Shown here: positions 41,853-53,800 of the stretch, in pieces | Numbering within the stretch: the stretch's first letter is position 1 | Layout: each line of letters begins with the position of its first letter | Source of the DNA: Tilletia caries | Taxonomy: Eukaryota; Basidiomycota; Exobasidiomycetes; Tilletiales; Tilletiaceae | Direction of reading: 5' to 3' | Assembly (NCBI GenBank): GCA_032718865.1 | Contig: JALUTQ010000046.1 | Location: forward strand, 1,922,001-1,986,000 | Length of the DNA stretch: 64,000 nucleotides | The notes under the pieces: generated by a model | The model's input: only the letters and a program-made list of their open reading frames with translations | Told to the model about the DNA's origin: nothing | Database searches by the model: none | Made by a program: the position numbers and the translations under genes

Positions 41853-44361
41853 TCAAGCACCATCGATCCGCCAATGAAGGACCTCCCACAAGGCCTCTCG
41901 AGCGTCTGTTTCGTCCACAACGTCTTGGTAATCCGGGGCCTCGGTAGGAAGGACCGCAAAGATATTCGCAGCGTCCATCTGAGCGCACGAGCAGCCCACG
42001 CTCCCGTCCTGGTCAGCGAGCCCGAAGAAAGGATTCTGCCCTGCAAAGACACGGAGAGGTGGCGGGTCCTCGAAGTTCTCTGGCAGCCGAAATGGCACGG
42101 AGCCGGGTGTAAGGGGTGCGATCCGTTGCGGTGCAAGGTCGAAGACGATGGGATATTCCTGGAAGGGAGAAAGCGGGAAGGGCAGAACGAGATCCAAAAA
42201 GTGGAATAAGTACTGGGACGCGGCACAGGGGGAAGAGGGGTCCACACACCTCAACAATGAATGCTCTTCCGTCCGCAACCGTCAGCGCAAATTGCATTCC
42301 TGAAATAGAAATAGGATCACGGTTCTTCCATTCGGTGTACTGGACCATCATGATAGGCGTCCGACAGTTCGACTCGCTGAGGGATGCAAAGTCGGGAATG
42401 ATAGCGAGCATGTTTTGTCCCAGGACTAAGAGCGCACCTGTGGCTTCGTCTGGATGAATGGCGACCCACTCCATGCGGCCGTCGTTGCGGTCGTGGTTTT
42501 CAACCTCGTCGGCAGTGATATCACGCAGTTGGATGATAGCCTTCGGATGATGTAGGAATGAAGTCAGATCTGATCAGAGACACACACGGATTGGTACGAG
42601 AAAGGTGATCTTACCGCATCGAGCTCGTCGTTAATGTGTCTCCTGTAAGATTGCAGATGCAGAGGGAGTGGGTGAGTGTGACTCCAGAGGGTCGTTTCGC
42701 TGACAGGAAGACCAATATCAGAATGTACTCACTCCGCCAGGAGCTGTTGCTCACAAAGCTCGAACGGTGGCGATTGGTGTTCCGTGTCTTCGAAAACGTC
42801 CTGAAGATCCAGCTTGTAGAAGCGGATCAGGCTGCGTGCGTCCGCCTGTCGAAGATGCGCGGCCATGCTCCACTTGGCCTGGCCCGTAGCACGGCCAAAA
42901 AGCATCACTGCTCCAAGAGACGTACCAACTGTGCCATGTGATAGAGGGAAGCGGGTCAGCCTTGGCATACAGTGAGTGGTCTGTGACGAGGTAAACACAA
43001 GACGTACCTAGGAACATATGCTGATCATCAAGTCAATGTAATTGACCTCCTGAAAGCCATGACGCGATGAGACGTCGATGGACATTAGCTGCCGCGGCTG
43101 TTCGGGATTGGAGAGGTCCCAGAAGAAGGCTGTGCCGGATTCGCCCATCGCGCAGAACACGGGCCATCTGAATCGAGAGGCATGCGAGCGCTGCGAGATG
43201 CGCAGAGTACTCCGACGTCGATAGAGGTCTCCGTTGCCTCCATCGGGAATCAGGCGTCTGTGTGCCCAGACCTGGGTCGTTTGAGTTGTAGAACGTCAGT
43301 CAACAGTAGTCACATGTCACAGAAGCATGTAGAACAAGTCAGCAGAATCGATAGCGACACTCACTCCGAACACTTCGAAGTCCTCGCCATCTGCTTCGTT
43401 AATCATAGAGCTGTCAAAGCATCAGAGACCGGTGTTCGAGTCGACCGCATACCGCAGATCACAGTCAGGGAACGGGATGACATACCTTCTCGAGTGTCGG
43501 AGATGACCAAAATGCCTCGCTCACCCTCCAAATGCTCGAACGCGTCTACTTGCCCTCCGCCCAGTTGCCACAGTACTTGATTCGTTTTGACGTCGAGGAC
43601 ATATAGACCCCCCTTCATCGTGGTAGCGATGAGAGTGCCTTCTTCCGGGCTATATGGCCAAGGTCGCAGAGTCAGAGAGAACAGGCACAGTCATGAGGCA
43701 GCAGCAGTACTCACTCAAGTTTGATGCTCCACGCCTGGTTACGTGCAAAACAGGTGAGATCTGGGAATGCTCAGACGCAATGAATCTCCGGGCTTTGGGC
43801 AACTCACATTCAGCTGACCCTCAGGAACGAGTAACGACGATCCGAATGAATTTCGAGATTGCCTGGATCTTGTGGATTTTAGAAAGATGCCGCGGTCGAT
43901 CGTCGTTTTCATCGTCGTTGTGGTCGTCGTCCAAGGCAGGACCGCGTCTTCCGCGCCAGCCGAGTAAGACCTGTTCCCACCGTACGCACAGCTGTCGAAA
44001 GCTCGTTAGATTCGCCAAATGATCGCTCGCACTCCACCTCATGAGGCTCGGAAGAGTTGCAAGGTCTTCTACCTGGACGGTCGCCGGACAGAGACAGAGC
44101 TGTTCGGTGGCGACTTTGCGCCAGATCAAATCGTTCGCGATCAATTGCCTCCATCCTTAAGGCCGGCCGATCAAACATTCAATATTTCAATGTCAGCCTC
44201 GGCACACGGCATTCGGCAAGGCTGGGAAGAGGGGAGTTGGCCTGTGAGGGAAACGCACCTTTGCAAATAGCAGTGCATCTGGTGAGGGAGGCGGGGTCGA
44301 GGAAGGCGAAGACCTCAATGACAAGCTCCGGAGGAAGGGCGGCGAGGATGTCGCACGGCAT
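41853..44361 (-). CDS. F-box protein with a propeller-like body, multi-exon
   Basis: Start MPCDILAALPPELVIEVFAF at 44361, an F-box (LPPELVIEVFAFLDPASLTRC) that would bind Skp1 in an SCF ubiquitin ligase. The second exon has LIANDLIWRKVATEQL. Later exons carry repeated beta-strand units: MKGGLYVLDVKTNQVLWQLG, GILVISDTREG, GTAFFWDLSNPEQPRQLMSI, VGTSLGAVMLFGRATGQAKW, GALLVLGQNMLAIIPDF, and ISGMQFALTVADGRAFIVEV, like degenerate WD40/propeller blades. The last exon ends HWRIDGA at 41853. Introns are short GT-AG, at least eight by eye, and were not all resolved. The substrate is unknown. The 3' end lies only about 130 bp from the copia insertion. Confidence 0.65.
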
Positions 44362-45002
44362 TCTTCTGAGGCGTGAGCGGAAAGGATGAACATAATGAAG
44401 ATTGTCAGCGGTCGACGACGACAGCCTTGGGGGAGAAGAAGGTCAGTGGGGGGTGGGGGGGGGGGGTGGGTCAGATATTGGCACACCTTCTCTTGCTGGT
44501 GGATTTGCCCTGGCTTCACACCCTGGCGCAACTTCAGTCACAGTCACGGATGGAGATGATGGTGGTGAGAAGCAGGCGCTACAGGCTAAACTCGATCAGT
44601 CCACATCCACTGACTCTGCCCTCTCTCGCTTGCCCCAACACCGGATACTCACCTCGTGAGGCGTGCGTCGACGTGGTGGTGGGAAAAAAGGATGCCTCAT
44701 CTCTTCGGAAGCTCCGCTTTCGCTCGTCCTTCCGACCACATCACACCAGACACCCATCCCCGCGCTTGAGCGCATCATCTTCGTAACATACAAGGACGGA
44801 GCTTGCTGACCCCGTCCAACCAAGGCTGCCTCAGTCGAGATTAATTGAGCTCGATGCGATCCCGCATCGCGCTGGTTTGTTGACGTCGGCTCATCAGATG
44901 TTTCCCCTTCTCCTCGAGCTTCAGGACCGCGATCATCTTTCCAGCCGTTACTCTCTTGACTCCTTCCTCTTCTTGAGTCCTCCTGAGTCCTAACAGCTAT
45001 CA
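44362..45002. promoter_or_regulatory. Divergent intergenic region between two F-box genes
   Basis: About 640 bp between the start of the minus-strand F-box/propeller gene and the plus-strand F-box copy, presumably holding both promoters. It includes a G-rich run (44448-44470). No specific site is recognised. Confidence 0.35.
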
Positions 45003-45769
45003 ATGACTCCTTCTTCTATAACGTCTTCGGTTCATTCAGGATTTGACCCATTGTCCTTGAGCCCTCGCCCTACAGCCGTCTTCCCACTTTTGAAATTTCC
45101 CATCGAGCTCGTCCGGTCTGTATTGCTCCGATGCGACTACTGGACGCTTCGCTCGCTGCGAGAGACGTGCACGACGGTCAAGCACCTGATCGACCAGAAT
45201 GGTTTCTTCGACAATCTCCTCTACCTCGATCGGCCTCTGACCAGCCCCGTCCTGACCCAAGCGGACATGGTCGAGATTGGTGCGTTGGCGCGTGCGAGGA
45301 CGGAGGAGGCGATCAAGAGCGATCCGACCTTCTACGATGCTGTGTACGAGTACATCGGCATCCGCCCGCTCGTCCAGGACGGTCTCTACTGGACGTCCCA
45401 CGAGTGGCCGATGGCGGTACGGCTCGACACTGGCTGGAGCTTGTACGAAGGTCCCGCACCTGCAGGCCGAATGCGCGACGAGGCCCGGCCGTGACGACGC
45501 TGGAGGTGATCTTTTGTCTCCGAGACGAACCCGGATCGGTAACCTCGACAGCTCGGATCCTGCCGAAAGGTCGACGAAATCTCAGCATTCCTGCCAAACT
45601 GGTCCTCATCAGGGACCTGGATCACCACCCATCGTTTGCGTCTCGAAAGAGTGGGGACGAACTCCTCCGCAACGAAGAGGATGATGACGATCTATGCTTT
45701 CTCCACGGCTTTCGCGATCAAGCAGGCTCCCCCGACTCGATATTTGCGAGGTTGGCTTGCTCGTGCTGA
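45003..45769 (+). pseudogene. F-box-like paralogue, decayed copy
   Basis: Start MTPSSITSSVHSGFDP at 45003. The F-box-like segment LLKFPIELVRSVLLRCDYWT with LRSLRETCTTVKHLID aligns with the intact copy at 46422 (LMKLVLLSCDYYSLKKIRGT). The homologous text then moves frame twice: VPHLQAECATRP near 45460 and AVTTLEVIFCLRDEP from 45490, where the intact copy has VPHIQNECATRP and VSELEVVLTSQL in one frame. A later part (VSKEWGRTP versus LSHEWDEFF) is in yet another frame. It looks like a degraded tandem duplicate. Confidence 0.65.
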
Positions 45770-46421
45770 TGTTCGACAAGTTCTTGGCCTGAAGCTGGCC
45801 TTGGGGCATGTAGGATGATGATATGACTGTGGAGTGTGGGTTAGTTGCTCTCGGCTGGGGATTGAGTGTCAGACTCGAGCGCATGAACGTCGGTTGCTCA
45901 TTCTTTCTCTATTCATTGTTCATTCCTTGAAGGCTCTCTCTCGCGAACCGCTATGGACTACATATGGACTTCATTCATATGGTCTACATAAATACGTTCC
46001 TCTCATTCTCATGAGGCTGACAGGCTGTGCAAAGGAACGATATATGCCTTCGACAGAAGTGAGGTGGACAGGCGAGAAGCACACATGCACTCCTGGGACC
46101 ATCCCAGATTTTTCTCCTTGGGAGACCAGTCATCCTGCACTTCTCAGTGCTCACGTAGCGATGCATCATCGAAGCTCAACAACTGAGACGTGTGCTTGTG
46201 ATCAAGAGGAGTGATAACTTCTTCGACGTGAAGAACAGTCTGCGGTCTGAATGAGGGGCCATCGAACGGCAATGTCTTGACGCTCCTCCTCCAGTCTTCG
46301 TGCTTGACATCCACCAGCTCACATCCCTCTTTCTTCTCTCAGCTTTGGGCTTTCTTCACTATCTCACGCACGCAACGCACAGCTGAAACCTCATCGCAGC
46401 ACCCAGATTCGTTCTCGCTAC
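45770..46421. other. Spacer between tandem F-box copies
   Basis: No gene is recognised in about 650 bp. The last 150 bp (CT-rich, CACGCACGC) should contain the promoter of the intact copy. Confidence 0.4.
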
Positions 46422-47261
46422 ATGACCACCGCGATGTCGACTCCAAATCCCTCTACTTCTGCTGCAGCTTCTTCGCCCCCTTTCCCTTTCACAGCACTCC
46501 CAACCCACCTCATGAAGTTGGTTCTGCTGAGCTGCGACTACTACAGCCTCAAGAAAATACGTGGAACATGCAAGCCGATGAAGAGGATGCTGGACAATGA
46601 CTCAGTGTTCGACGAGGCTCTGTTCCGTAATCGACCAGCTACGAACCGCTGCCTCACCACAGCCGATCAAAAGCAGATCAAAGGCCTCGCTCAGGCCAGA
46701 TTGGCCAGAGCATTCTTCACGGTTCATCCACTCGCTCCTAAGCCTGTCCGATGGAGGGAAGACCTCGGCCGACCGGTCAGCGCGTACCTCGACGTGCACC
46801 CAGCCATCAACCAGCTCTATTGGTCTTCCGAAAATTCCTGGGTTGAAGCTCGGCTCACCAACACCACCACGGTCGAAGACGTGCCTCACATCCAGAACGA
46901 GTGCGCTACACGTCCACCCGTCTCCGAGCTCGAGGTTGTCCTGACCTCCCAGCTGTCCGAACGTAACGTTCGCCTTCGCGTCGAGTTTGGCGGAGCGGAA
47001 TCGTTGAGGGGTGCACCCGCGCCGGCACCATCAGCTCCGCTCCTACCTGGGTGGCCATCGCCGCCTCAGCCGGTGCGAGTCAAGGACCTGATCAGCACGC
47101 TCGTCACCCTCTCGCACGAGTGGGACGAATTCTTCATGCCCGAAGATCCCAATCAGGATCCTGATGATGAGACGCTCTTTCGGGTGAATACTCCGCCGCA
47201 ACTCGAAATTCGGGACGACGGTCTGCTCGTGGTGACGTTTGATAGCTGCCTCGACTACTAG
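46422..47261 (+). CDS. F-box-like protein, intact copy
   Basis: Single-exon frame of 279 residues. After a Ser/Thr/Ala-rich start, FTALPTHLMKLVLLSCDYYS with LKKIRGTCKPMKRMLD forms an F-box-like helical segment, followed by an alpha/beta body with INQLYWSSENSWVEARL and VPHIQNECATRPPVSELEVV, a Pro/Ala linker, and a C-terminal strand region ending FDSCLDY. The body belongs to a lineage-type fungal family I cannot name. Another in-frame Met lies at residue 5. It is the undamaged paralogue of the 45003 copy. Role inferred: substrate adaptor of an SCF ligase. Confidence 0.6.
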   Translation: MTTAMSTPNPSTSAAASSPPFPFTALPTHLMKLVLLSCDYYSLKKIRGTCKPMKRMLDNDSVFDEALFRNRPATNRCLTTADQKQIKGLAQARLARAFFTVHPLAPKPVRWREDLGRPVSAYLDVHPAINQLYWSSENSWVEARLTNTTTVEDVPHIQNECATRPPVSELEVVLTSQLSERNVRLRVEFGGAESLRGAPAPAPSAPLLPGWPSPPQPVRVKDLISTLVTLSHEWDEFFMPEDPNQDPDDETLFRVNTPPQLEIRDDGLLVVTFDSCLDY

Positions 47262-47827
47262 ACAGATTGAATGCGGTAACGTGAGTTGTGTTTCTGCGCT
47301 GCTGGGCCCGTATCGAGGAAGAAACGTTCGCTCATGATAGATACTGCGTACGTTCTGTCTTCAAGGCGATTTTCTCTCCCAGCCAGCTCGCATACGGCAT
47401 GTCCCAGCACCCCTGGCGATGTGGATTGATACAGAACAGAATCGAACGATGATTTCACTCTTCCGGCGACGTGCCCATCCTCCCAAAAAAAACGTTCGAT
47501 CAAATACGACAACCGCATTTCTCACGTTCTCAGGCTACTTCCGATCAAACATGTTCGCCTAAGCTCTCAGGAAACGTTTCCCTTCACGTTATTCGACGAA
47601 GGCAAGGGCAAACAAAATCAAGCGATTGTACATAAACCCCCCACCTCCCATCTCCCTCTCTCTCTCATGTTCGAAAGAGATCACCATGACCATCCGATGA
47701 ACCCAAGCCAAGCAATAATGAATGCCACCGCGCAAGGATCGCCAGGCCAACACGCCCTCGGCTGCGCCCGCAGCCCACCAGAACGCATTCCTCAGCGGAA
47801 CACAGACGAGAGTGAGTCTCGCGCTCG
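47262..47827. other. Spacer 3' of the F-box gene
   Basis: Little can be supported. A short plus-strand frame at 47722-47967 (MPPRKDRQANTPSAAPAAHQ, later LALAYNFAKYVRLRGRN) has a protein-like composition, but its second half overlaps the duplicated NDT80 flank and the copy at 30.9 kb does not keep the frame. I would not call it a gene. Confidence 0.3.
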
Positions 47828-48117
47828 CCTACAATTTCGCCAAATATGTCAGATTGCGAGGCCGGAACGCCGAACGAGAAGGGTTGCGAACGATCGAGGA
47901 TACATGGGTAACAGCTGGGAAGACAGACGTTGGTGAAGCAAATACGTTTGAATCGACTGATTACTGACGGACAAGGGGATATGTACCGTATATGTCGTGG
48001 ATGCAGATCGTGGGAGAAGACATTTGCGTGCAACTAGAGGTATGGGATCGTTACTTATCGATAGTCTGAGTAAAAAGTGGTGAGTGGGTAGGGTATCTCG
48101 AGAGGGGCTCAGTTTCC

Positions 48118-50243
48118 TCAGCAGGAAGAAGCAGCCGCTCCGGCAAAGTGCTTGCGGGATCGACCCCGTATTGTCACAGGCGCCGAGTCGAGCGTGGCGA
48201 GGAGTGTGCCTAGACCGGCAGCAGCTGTCGGCTGGTCGCTCGTCTTGCTGTTGCACACAGGCGCTGATGAGTTGTGCGCGCTGCTGCCAAAGCTGCTGCT
48301 CCCGGAGTACGAGGACAAGGACAAGGACGAGGCTGAGGAGCGTCTCCGCTTCTTGAGCGGCGGTGGTGGGGTGTCGCCCTTGCCATCGAAGAAGCCTTCG
48401 TCCTGCTCCGACGCCGCACGGATGGAGATACCTGTTGGAGAGTTGAAGGACAGTAGTATTAGCCAAAAGAAACGTTCCTTTCGAGCGTTGGACACATTGC
48501 CGAACTCACGGAGGAAAAAGTATTGCTGCTCGCTCCGGTCGTCGTCCCCGAGTCGACCATTGTTCGTCGTGGCGCGCCGCTGTATGACGAGGAGACAGAG
48601 CAGAAAGTTTTGAGCAAAGTATGTGGGTATGTGTGCGAGAGAGAGAGAGAGGTGAGATCGATCAGTCATCGCCATCGAGAGTATCGAGACGACATTTACG
48701 AGGGCAACTCACGATCTGGATGCGCCGGAAACTTGCGAGCTGGTCCTCGACGGCTTTCTCACCATCATCGATGCCTAGAGAATGCTGCTGCTGGCTCCAT
48801 CGCCGACCCCGATGTCCCATTGCCGCTCCACAGTCTTGATCGAGACGGTGACGAAAAGAGGACGGGCCAGAAACGTTGACGAGGAGCGCCTGAGGTTGGA
48901 CCGACAGACGTTCACCGCGTTCTCGCTCAGGTCCGAACTGAACCAGGCTGACCTGGTCGCCTTTGTCCTTCGCACGTCTAGCGTTGGCACGGTTGCGGGG
49001 AACGTCGGCGTTGGTCGAAGGCGGACCTGCGACGTGAACGGTCAAGGTGACAAAGACGGGCAGCGTTCGGGTGGACGATACTTCGAGGCTGGATCGTTTG
49101 CGTGCTGTGGAAGGGCTCGATGGAGCGTTCTCCAGGCCATGGCTGTTGTCACGACTCGAGAGGTGTGCATGGACAAGGGCATCGACCTTGAGGTAGTTGC
49201 GTCGGTAGCATGTCCATTTGCCTGCAATCTTGGAGAAGCAGTCGCGCGAAGTGGCATCAATATCAAAGTTCACACTGAGATGGGTCGGTGGAGGTGAACA
49301 AAGTAGCTCAGTGAAGGTCATCGCGAAAGCTGAGGAACGTTTGTTTGTTTCCAATGACTCACGATTGGTTCCCGAGGACGTACTCTGCATGTTGCTGCGT
49401 CTCAGACGCAGCAAAGATGTTGTTCGCACTTCCTTGTGTAGCAGAAGCCGCCGTCAGACTCGAGAGCGTGGAGGTCGAAGAAAGTGGTGTGGTGTTCCTG
49501 AGAGCCAAGTCCCTCTGACCGACGTTGTTGGCAGATCGAACCCGACGTCCAATATGGCTCTGCGCTTGCATCGGCGTGCTACTGACGACGGACGAGGCCC
49601 GCACGGAGCCCTTGTCCCGGCATGCCTCGTTCTCGTAGAGCCTGGTCGACGCTAATGATGGACCTGCGATCGATTCGAAGTCCGTGATGCTCGTTGCACT
49701 TTCCCTACGAGCTCCAGGCCGGGCTTGGGATGGCACTTGGATCGCCACGGGCAGCAAAGTGGGGCTAGGTGGGACCAGTGGACTTGCCGGAGGGAACGCT
49801 CTGTAGGACAAAATTATTAGTCAAGCTGAGCTGCGGTTGAGGAAGGCACGAGTGCATCCGCTGCTCACCTTTCCAGACCCAAAAAGACAGGACGTCCTGT
49901 CGCCGATCCTGACGGCTTGAGCTGAGGCGAGGAAGGCAAGATTGGCCTGCTTGCAATCAAGAAGGTCAGGTTGTACGACGGCTTGCAAAGATACATCGTG
50001 GGCCAAGACTCACTGAGCAATCTTGAGCTTGTTGAGGGGCGTGGACAGTTGGGAGCTCGAGAAGATCTGGTTCGAAGCAGAGGGGAACCATTGACTGATC
50101 GATGGCAGGCGTGGTAGTTCTGACAACGGGCTTCGGACCGTACCCGACGTAGCAGTCGATCGCACTGCGGATGTAGACAAGGAACGATTGGATGAGAGGG
50201 GGAGAGAAGCTGAGGAGCGGGACGAAGAAGGAGAAGGCAGCAT
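48118..50243 (-). CDS. NDT80/PhoG-type (p53-like fold) transcription factor
   Basis: Start MLPSPSSSRSSASLPLSSNR at 50243, with Ser/Pro-rich N-terminal exons. The DNA-binding domain has the family signature IAGKWTCYRRNYLKVDA, then SSTRTLPVFVTLTVHVAG, KGDQVSLVQFGPERERGE, VTVSIKTVERQWDIGVG, FRRIQI and LLVIQRRATTNNGRLGDDDR. These follow the NDT80_PhoG domain order known from Ndt80 and the vib-1 type factors, which act in meiosis, starvation response or cell death. The C-terminal exon has a basic nuclear-signal-like PLKKRRRS and ends at 48118. Five or six introns are present; exon 1 ends at 50014. The 3' part of this gene, with its flank, is duplicated at 30934-31637. Confidence 0.75.
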
Positions 50244-50879
50244 GGTCAACACAGAGTCAGGCGGGGATTGCAAAGCGCGGAGGAGGTGAAGCTTTTGTCA
50301 AGCCTCCCATTCACCTCGAGCTCTTCGCATTTATACACATCTGGCATTTGAGATTTCCCCCACTGGCGCACGAGATCTCCAGAGGGCTTGCAACGAGGAC
50401 ACGTCAGAGCGGTATACGCTGGAAAGAAGTAGCGCCGCCCCTGGGGTCCTCTGTCCTGCAAGACGAGATGACGGATGGCTTGTTTCGCGGCAGTCACAGG
50501 CCGAGCGTGAGGGGTGGGGGGCCCTCTCAACCTGAACCCGGCAGATTCTGCTGGTATCACCGACGACCGAGGACAGCTGGGTGCCCTCCGCGCCGCGTTG
50601 CGTTGCTTGACGTCGTCCGAGCCCCCCCGCGCCGCAAGGGAGGGAAGGAAAGAAGCGAAACCAGTTATACACAGCGGCAGAGGCAATCTTGCAGCAAGGA
50701 AACTCTGAACGGCGACGTGGGAAACCGAGTCGATGAAGTCCAAAGCGCATAAGTGAAACGGACACGGCCGTGGGGACGAGTGGAAAACGGGCAGACGAAA
50801 GCAATCGGTGAGGGCTAGGGCCCTCGAGCGACCGCGCCATTACAGATTAGGACCCAGTGGGGAGTATTACCGGAGTCGC
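50244..50879. other. Spacer between the Skn7 3' end and the NDT80-like gene start
   Basis: 636 bp upstream of the NDT80-like start (minus strand), so it should hold its promoter and the Skn7 terminator. Open frames here have no conserved sequence. No known site is recognised. Confidence 0.4.
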
Positions 50880-53800
50880 CTATCCGGAGCCGATAGTTCG
50901 CTGGCGCTTTCTCGACCCGCCTGCGTTCTCCGATGCCCTTGGTAATATTGTTGAAGCGCCCGCATGCGCCGTCGCCGACGCCGACGCTGCCGCTTCAGCT
51001 TCGCCTCCTCTTGCTTCGCTGACATCCGTGTTGAATGCTGATGATGATGTTAACGCCGACAAAGGCGGGGGCGGATCCATCTTCTCCGATCGCCGCTTGC
51101 GCGCATTGGGGACCGGAGATGCCATGCCGGGTACCTGCGATGGCCGCCGAGCACCTCCTTGCCCCTCGCCCAGGGAAGCGCCCACAGCATGCGCAAGATT
51201 GCTTGTCATCTCGCCTTGACTCGAGTCCGTCACGCTGCCGGAAGCGATGAAGTTTTGCAGCATTGCTATGTACCTGGGCAGCGTGGGAACGAAGCGTTGA
51301 TTGGAGAGAATATCGAGAGAGATGCCAAGAGATCAGAATGAATGTTTTCGCGGACTAGGGAGGGAGGTCTCATGGGAACTCACTGTGAATCGGAGAAGCC
51401 AAGCGTCGCCAACGGGTTCATGCTCGCATCACCCTCCTCACCTTCACCTTCTCCTCCGCCTCCACCTCCGCCGCCGCTTCTGCCGGACGTACTTGTCGTC
51501 GTCAAATTGAGCTGATTGCCAGTCGAGGGTCCAGCATGGGCAGGCATCAGACCCACAAGCCCAGGGGTCAGACCTGCTGCGCTCGATATCATCGACTGCA
51601 AGGCACCCTCTGGCAGGGAAGGCAAGCCGAGTTGATGCGGGATTTGCTCCATTTGCGAGACCGTCTTGAGATGAATGAGATGTTTCTGTTCCAAAAGAAC
51701 AAATTTTAGCCGGACATCTCAAAAGGAGTCTAGGCACGCCAGAGCAAAGGCCCGGAACGGTGTCTGATCGCAACTCACCTCCAGCATGTTGAGTAAGCCC
51801 TCCTTCGTGAAAGGCTTTGGCAAGATGTCCGTCATGCCATTCTGCATGTATGTTAACAGCTCGTTGGGTTGCGAGTTGGAAGTCATTGAAATAATTGGCG
51901 TGCGTGGGTCAAATTGCCGAATAAGAGACGTCGCCGATACGCCGTCCAAGTTCGGCATTACAATATCCTGAACAGAGTGACCAGATCTCCGGTCAGATCG
52001 CGGTTTTCCAAGAACAATCAGCGAAGGCCGCGGGGGAAGAACCAACTCACCATCAACACCAAGTCATACTTCTCCAGGTTCATCTTGTTGACCGCGTTCA
52101 CTCCGTCCACGGCCACGTCGATCGCACACCCAAACACCTGCAAGAACTTGCTGCTCAGCTTGCGACACATCGCATCATCATCGACCAACAGCACCCGTGG
52201 CGGCACAGCCCAACCGGGGACGTACGTCGACCGTCGAATACGCAAGAGTGACGACCCGACGCCTCCGCTCCCATTGTTGGCCGGCGAGTGTGGGATCGTA
52301 GCGATGCTCGCTTCTGAATCGTGTGGTGAGCCGCCGGGCGGCAGAGGCGAGGCTGACCCGTTGCGTGGTGACCCGCTGCCACTTGGCATGATCGATGATC
52401 GTCGGTCCAGTTTGAGCATGCTCTCTGGCAAGTCTTCCAAGTTCGGAACTCGAAGCCCGCCGTCGCCCAGGCGACTCCCACCGGGCGATTCACCCCGGTC
52501 GTGCCGATGTGCACCAGCCGCCGCATCCTTCCCACCCTGCGGTTCCCCGTTCGACCCCCGCGGATGATCTTCATTCTCTCCATCTCGGCCGCCGCCACCG
52601 CCCGGCGCACTGAAGTGGGAAAAGTCATCCTGCGGGTTGTCCTCGCGAGGCTGCAGCGTGCCCACAGTAAAGACTCGCAAGCCAGCCGCCTCGAAGCTGT
52701 TCCCGAGCGGCCCAGCCCCAAAGCCACCGGTGGTGTTGAAGATCTCGCCCGCACCATCGTCGTTGAAGTGAGGAGGGTGGAGGTACATCCGCTGTGGGGG
52801 CGACGTCGCAGTGGAGCCGGTCGAGAAGCCATGCCGTCGCTGCGTGATCGTGCTTTCGGCATTGCCAGCCCCGTTCTCGCCGCCGCTCCCTTGTCCGACG
52901 GCGCCGGGCGTGTAGGCGTTCTCGGGTGACACAGCAGCCGATCCAGATCTAGGGGACCCCGACTGAGTCGTCCGCCCGGATGCGCTGTCCGTCCCTGAGC
53001 CAGAGGCGTGCCCGAGGTCATGGATAGAAGCTGCAGGCGTACCCGTACGGTTGTTCTGCATGTCTTGATGTGCGCTTTGGATTCGTCTCGTAATCTCGCT
53101 CATCTGGCTAAAACTGGCTCGGGCAACGTCGGCATAGGAGCCGATGTACTGGCGAGCTTCTTGCGGTCCGAGGAAGGGCCCGTCTGATGAGTTGAGGGTG
53201 TTTTGAGAACTGCTTGCGCCATCTTCCAGTTTAAGCGCAGGAGTCTTGGAGCGCTCTGTTGATACATGCACAGTTAACGTCTGTCAGTAACAACGTTCTG
53301 GGAGGATGAGTACCATCGAGCGAGAGACTCACCATTATCCATACTCATCAGGTACTGTATCAGATTCTGCATGAACTGATCTTGCTGTACCATATTCCGC
53401 TGGACGGTCAGCATCTCGCCTATGATGCCCTGGTACTGCCTCGTCAGTCCTTTGATGTGCCGGTCCATCTGCTCCTGGACAGCGGTGAGGGTGGCCACTT
53501 GACCCTTGAGCTCGGAGTAGCCCTCCGCAGCCTCTTTGGCCATTTCGGAGGGGTTCTCAGCGAGCGGCGGGCTGCCGTCTCGATCATCCCCGTTGCCTTT
53601 GCCCAGCTTCTTGCCCGTGGGTGGCTTTCTCTGCAGAAAGAACCGAATACGTGAGCACTGTGAGGCCGAGAATCGCATAAATGCTAAATATCTTGGACAT
53701 GCTCAATGCTCACCTTCACACTGTCCAGCAAATCTTCGCGGCCACGGACGAATTCGGGATGCTTGAACTCCCAGATCTGATCGCCGCTGGCGGAAATGTT

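Noticed and set aside
47722..47967. An 81-codon plus-strand gene
   Set aside because: The second half lies in the duplicated NDT80 flank, and the other copy has an indel that breaks the frame, so there is no sign of selection.
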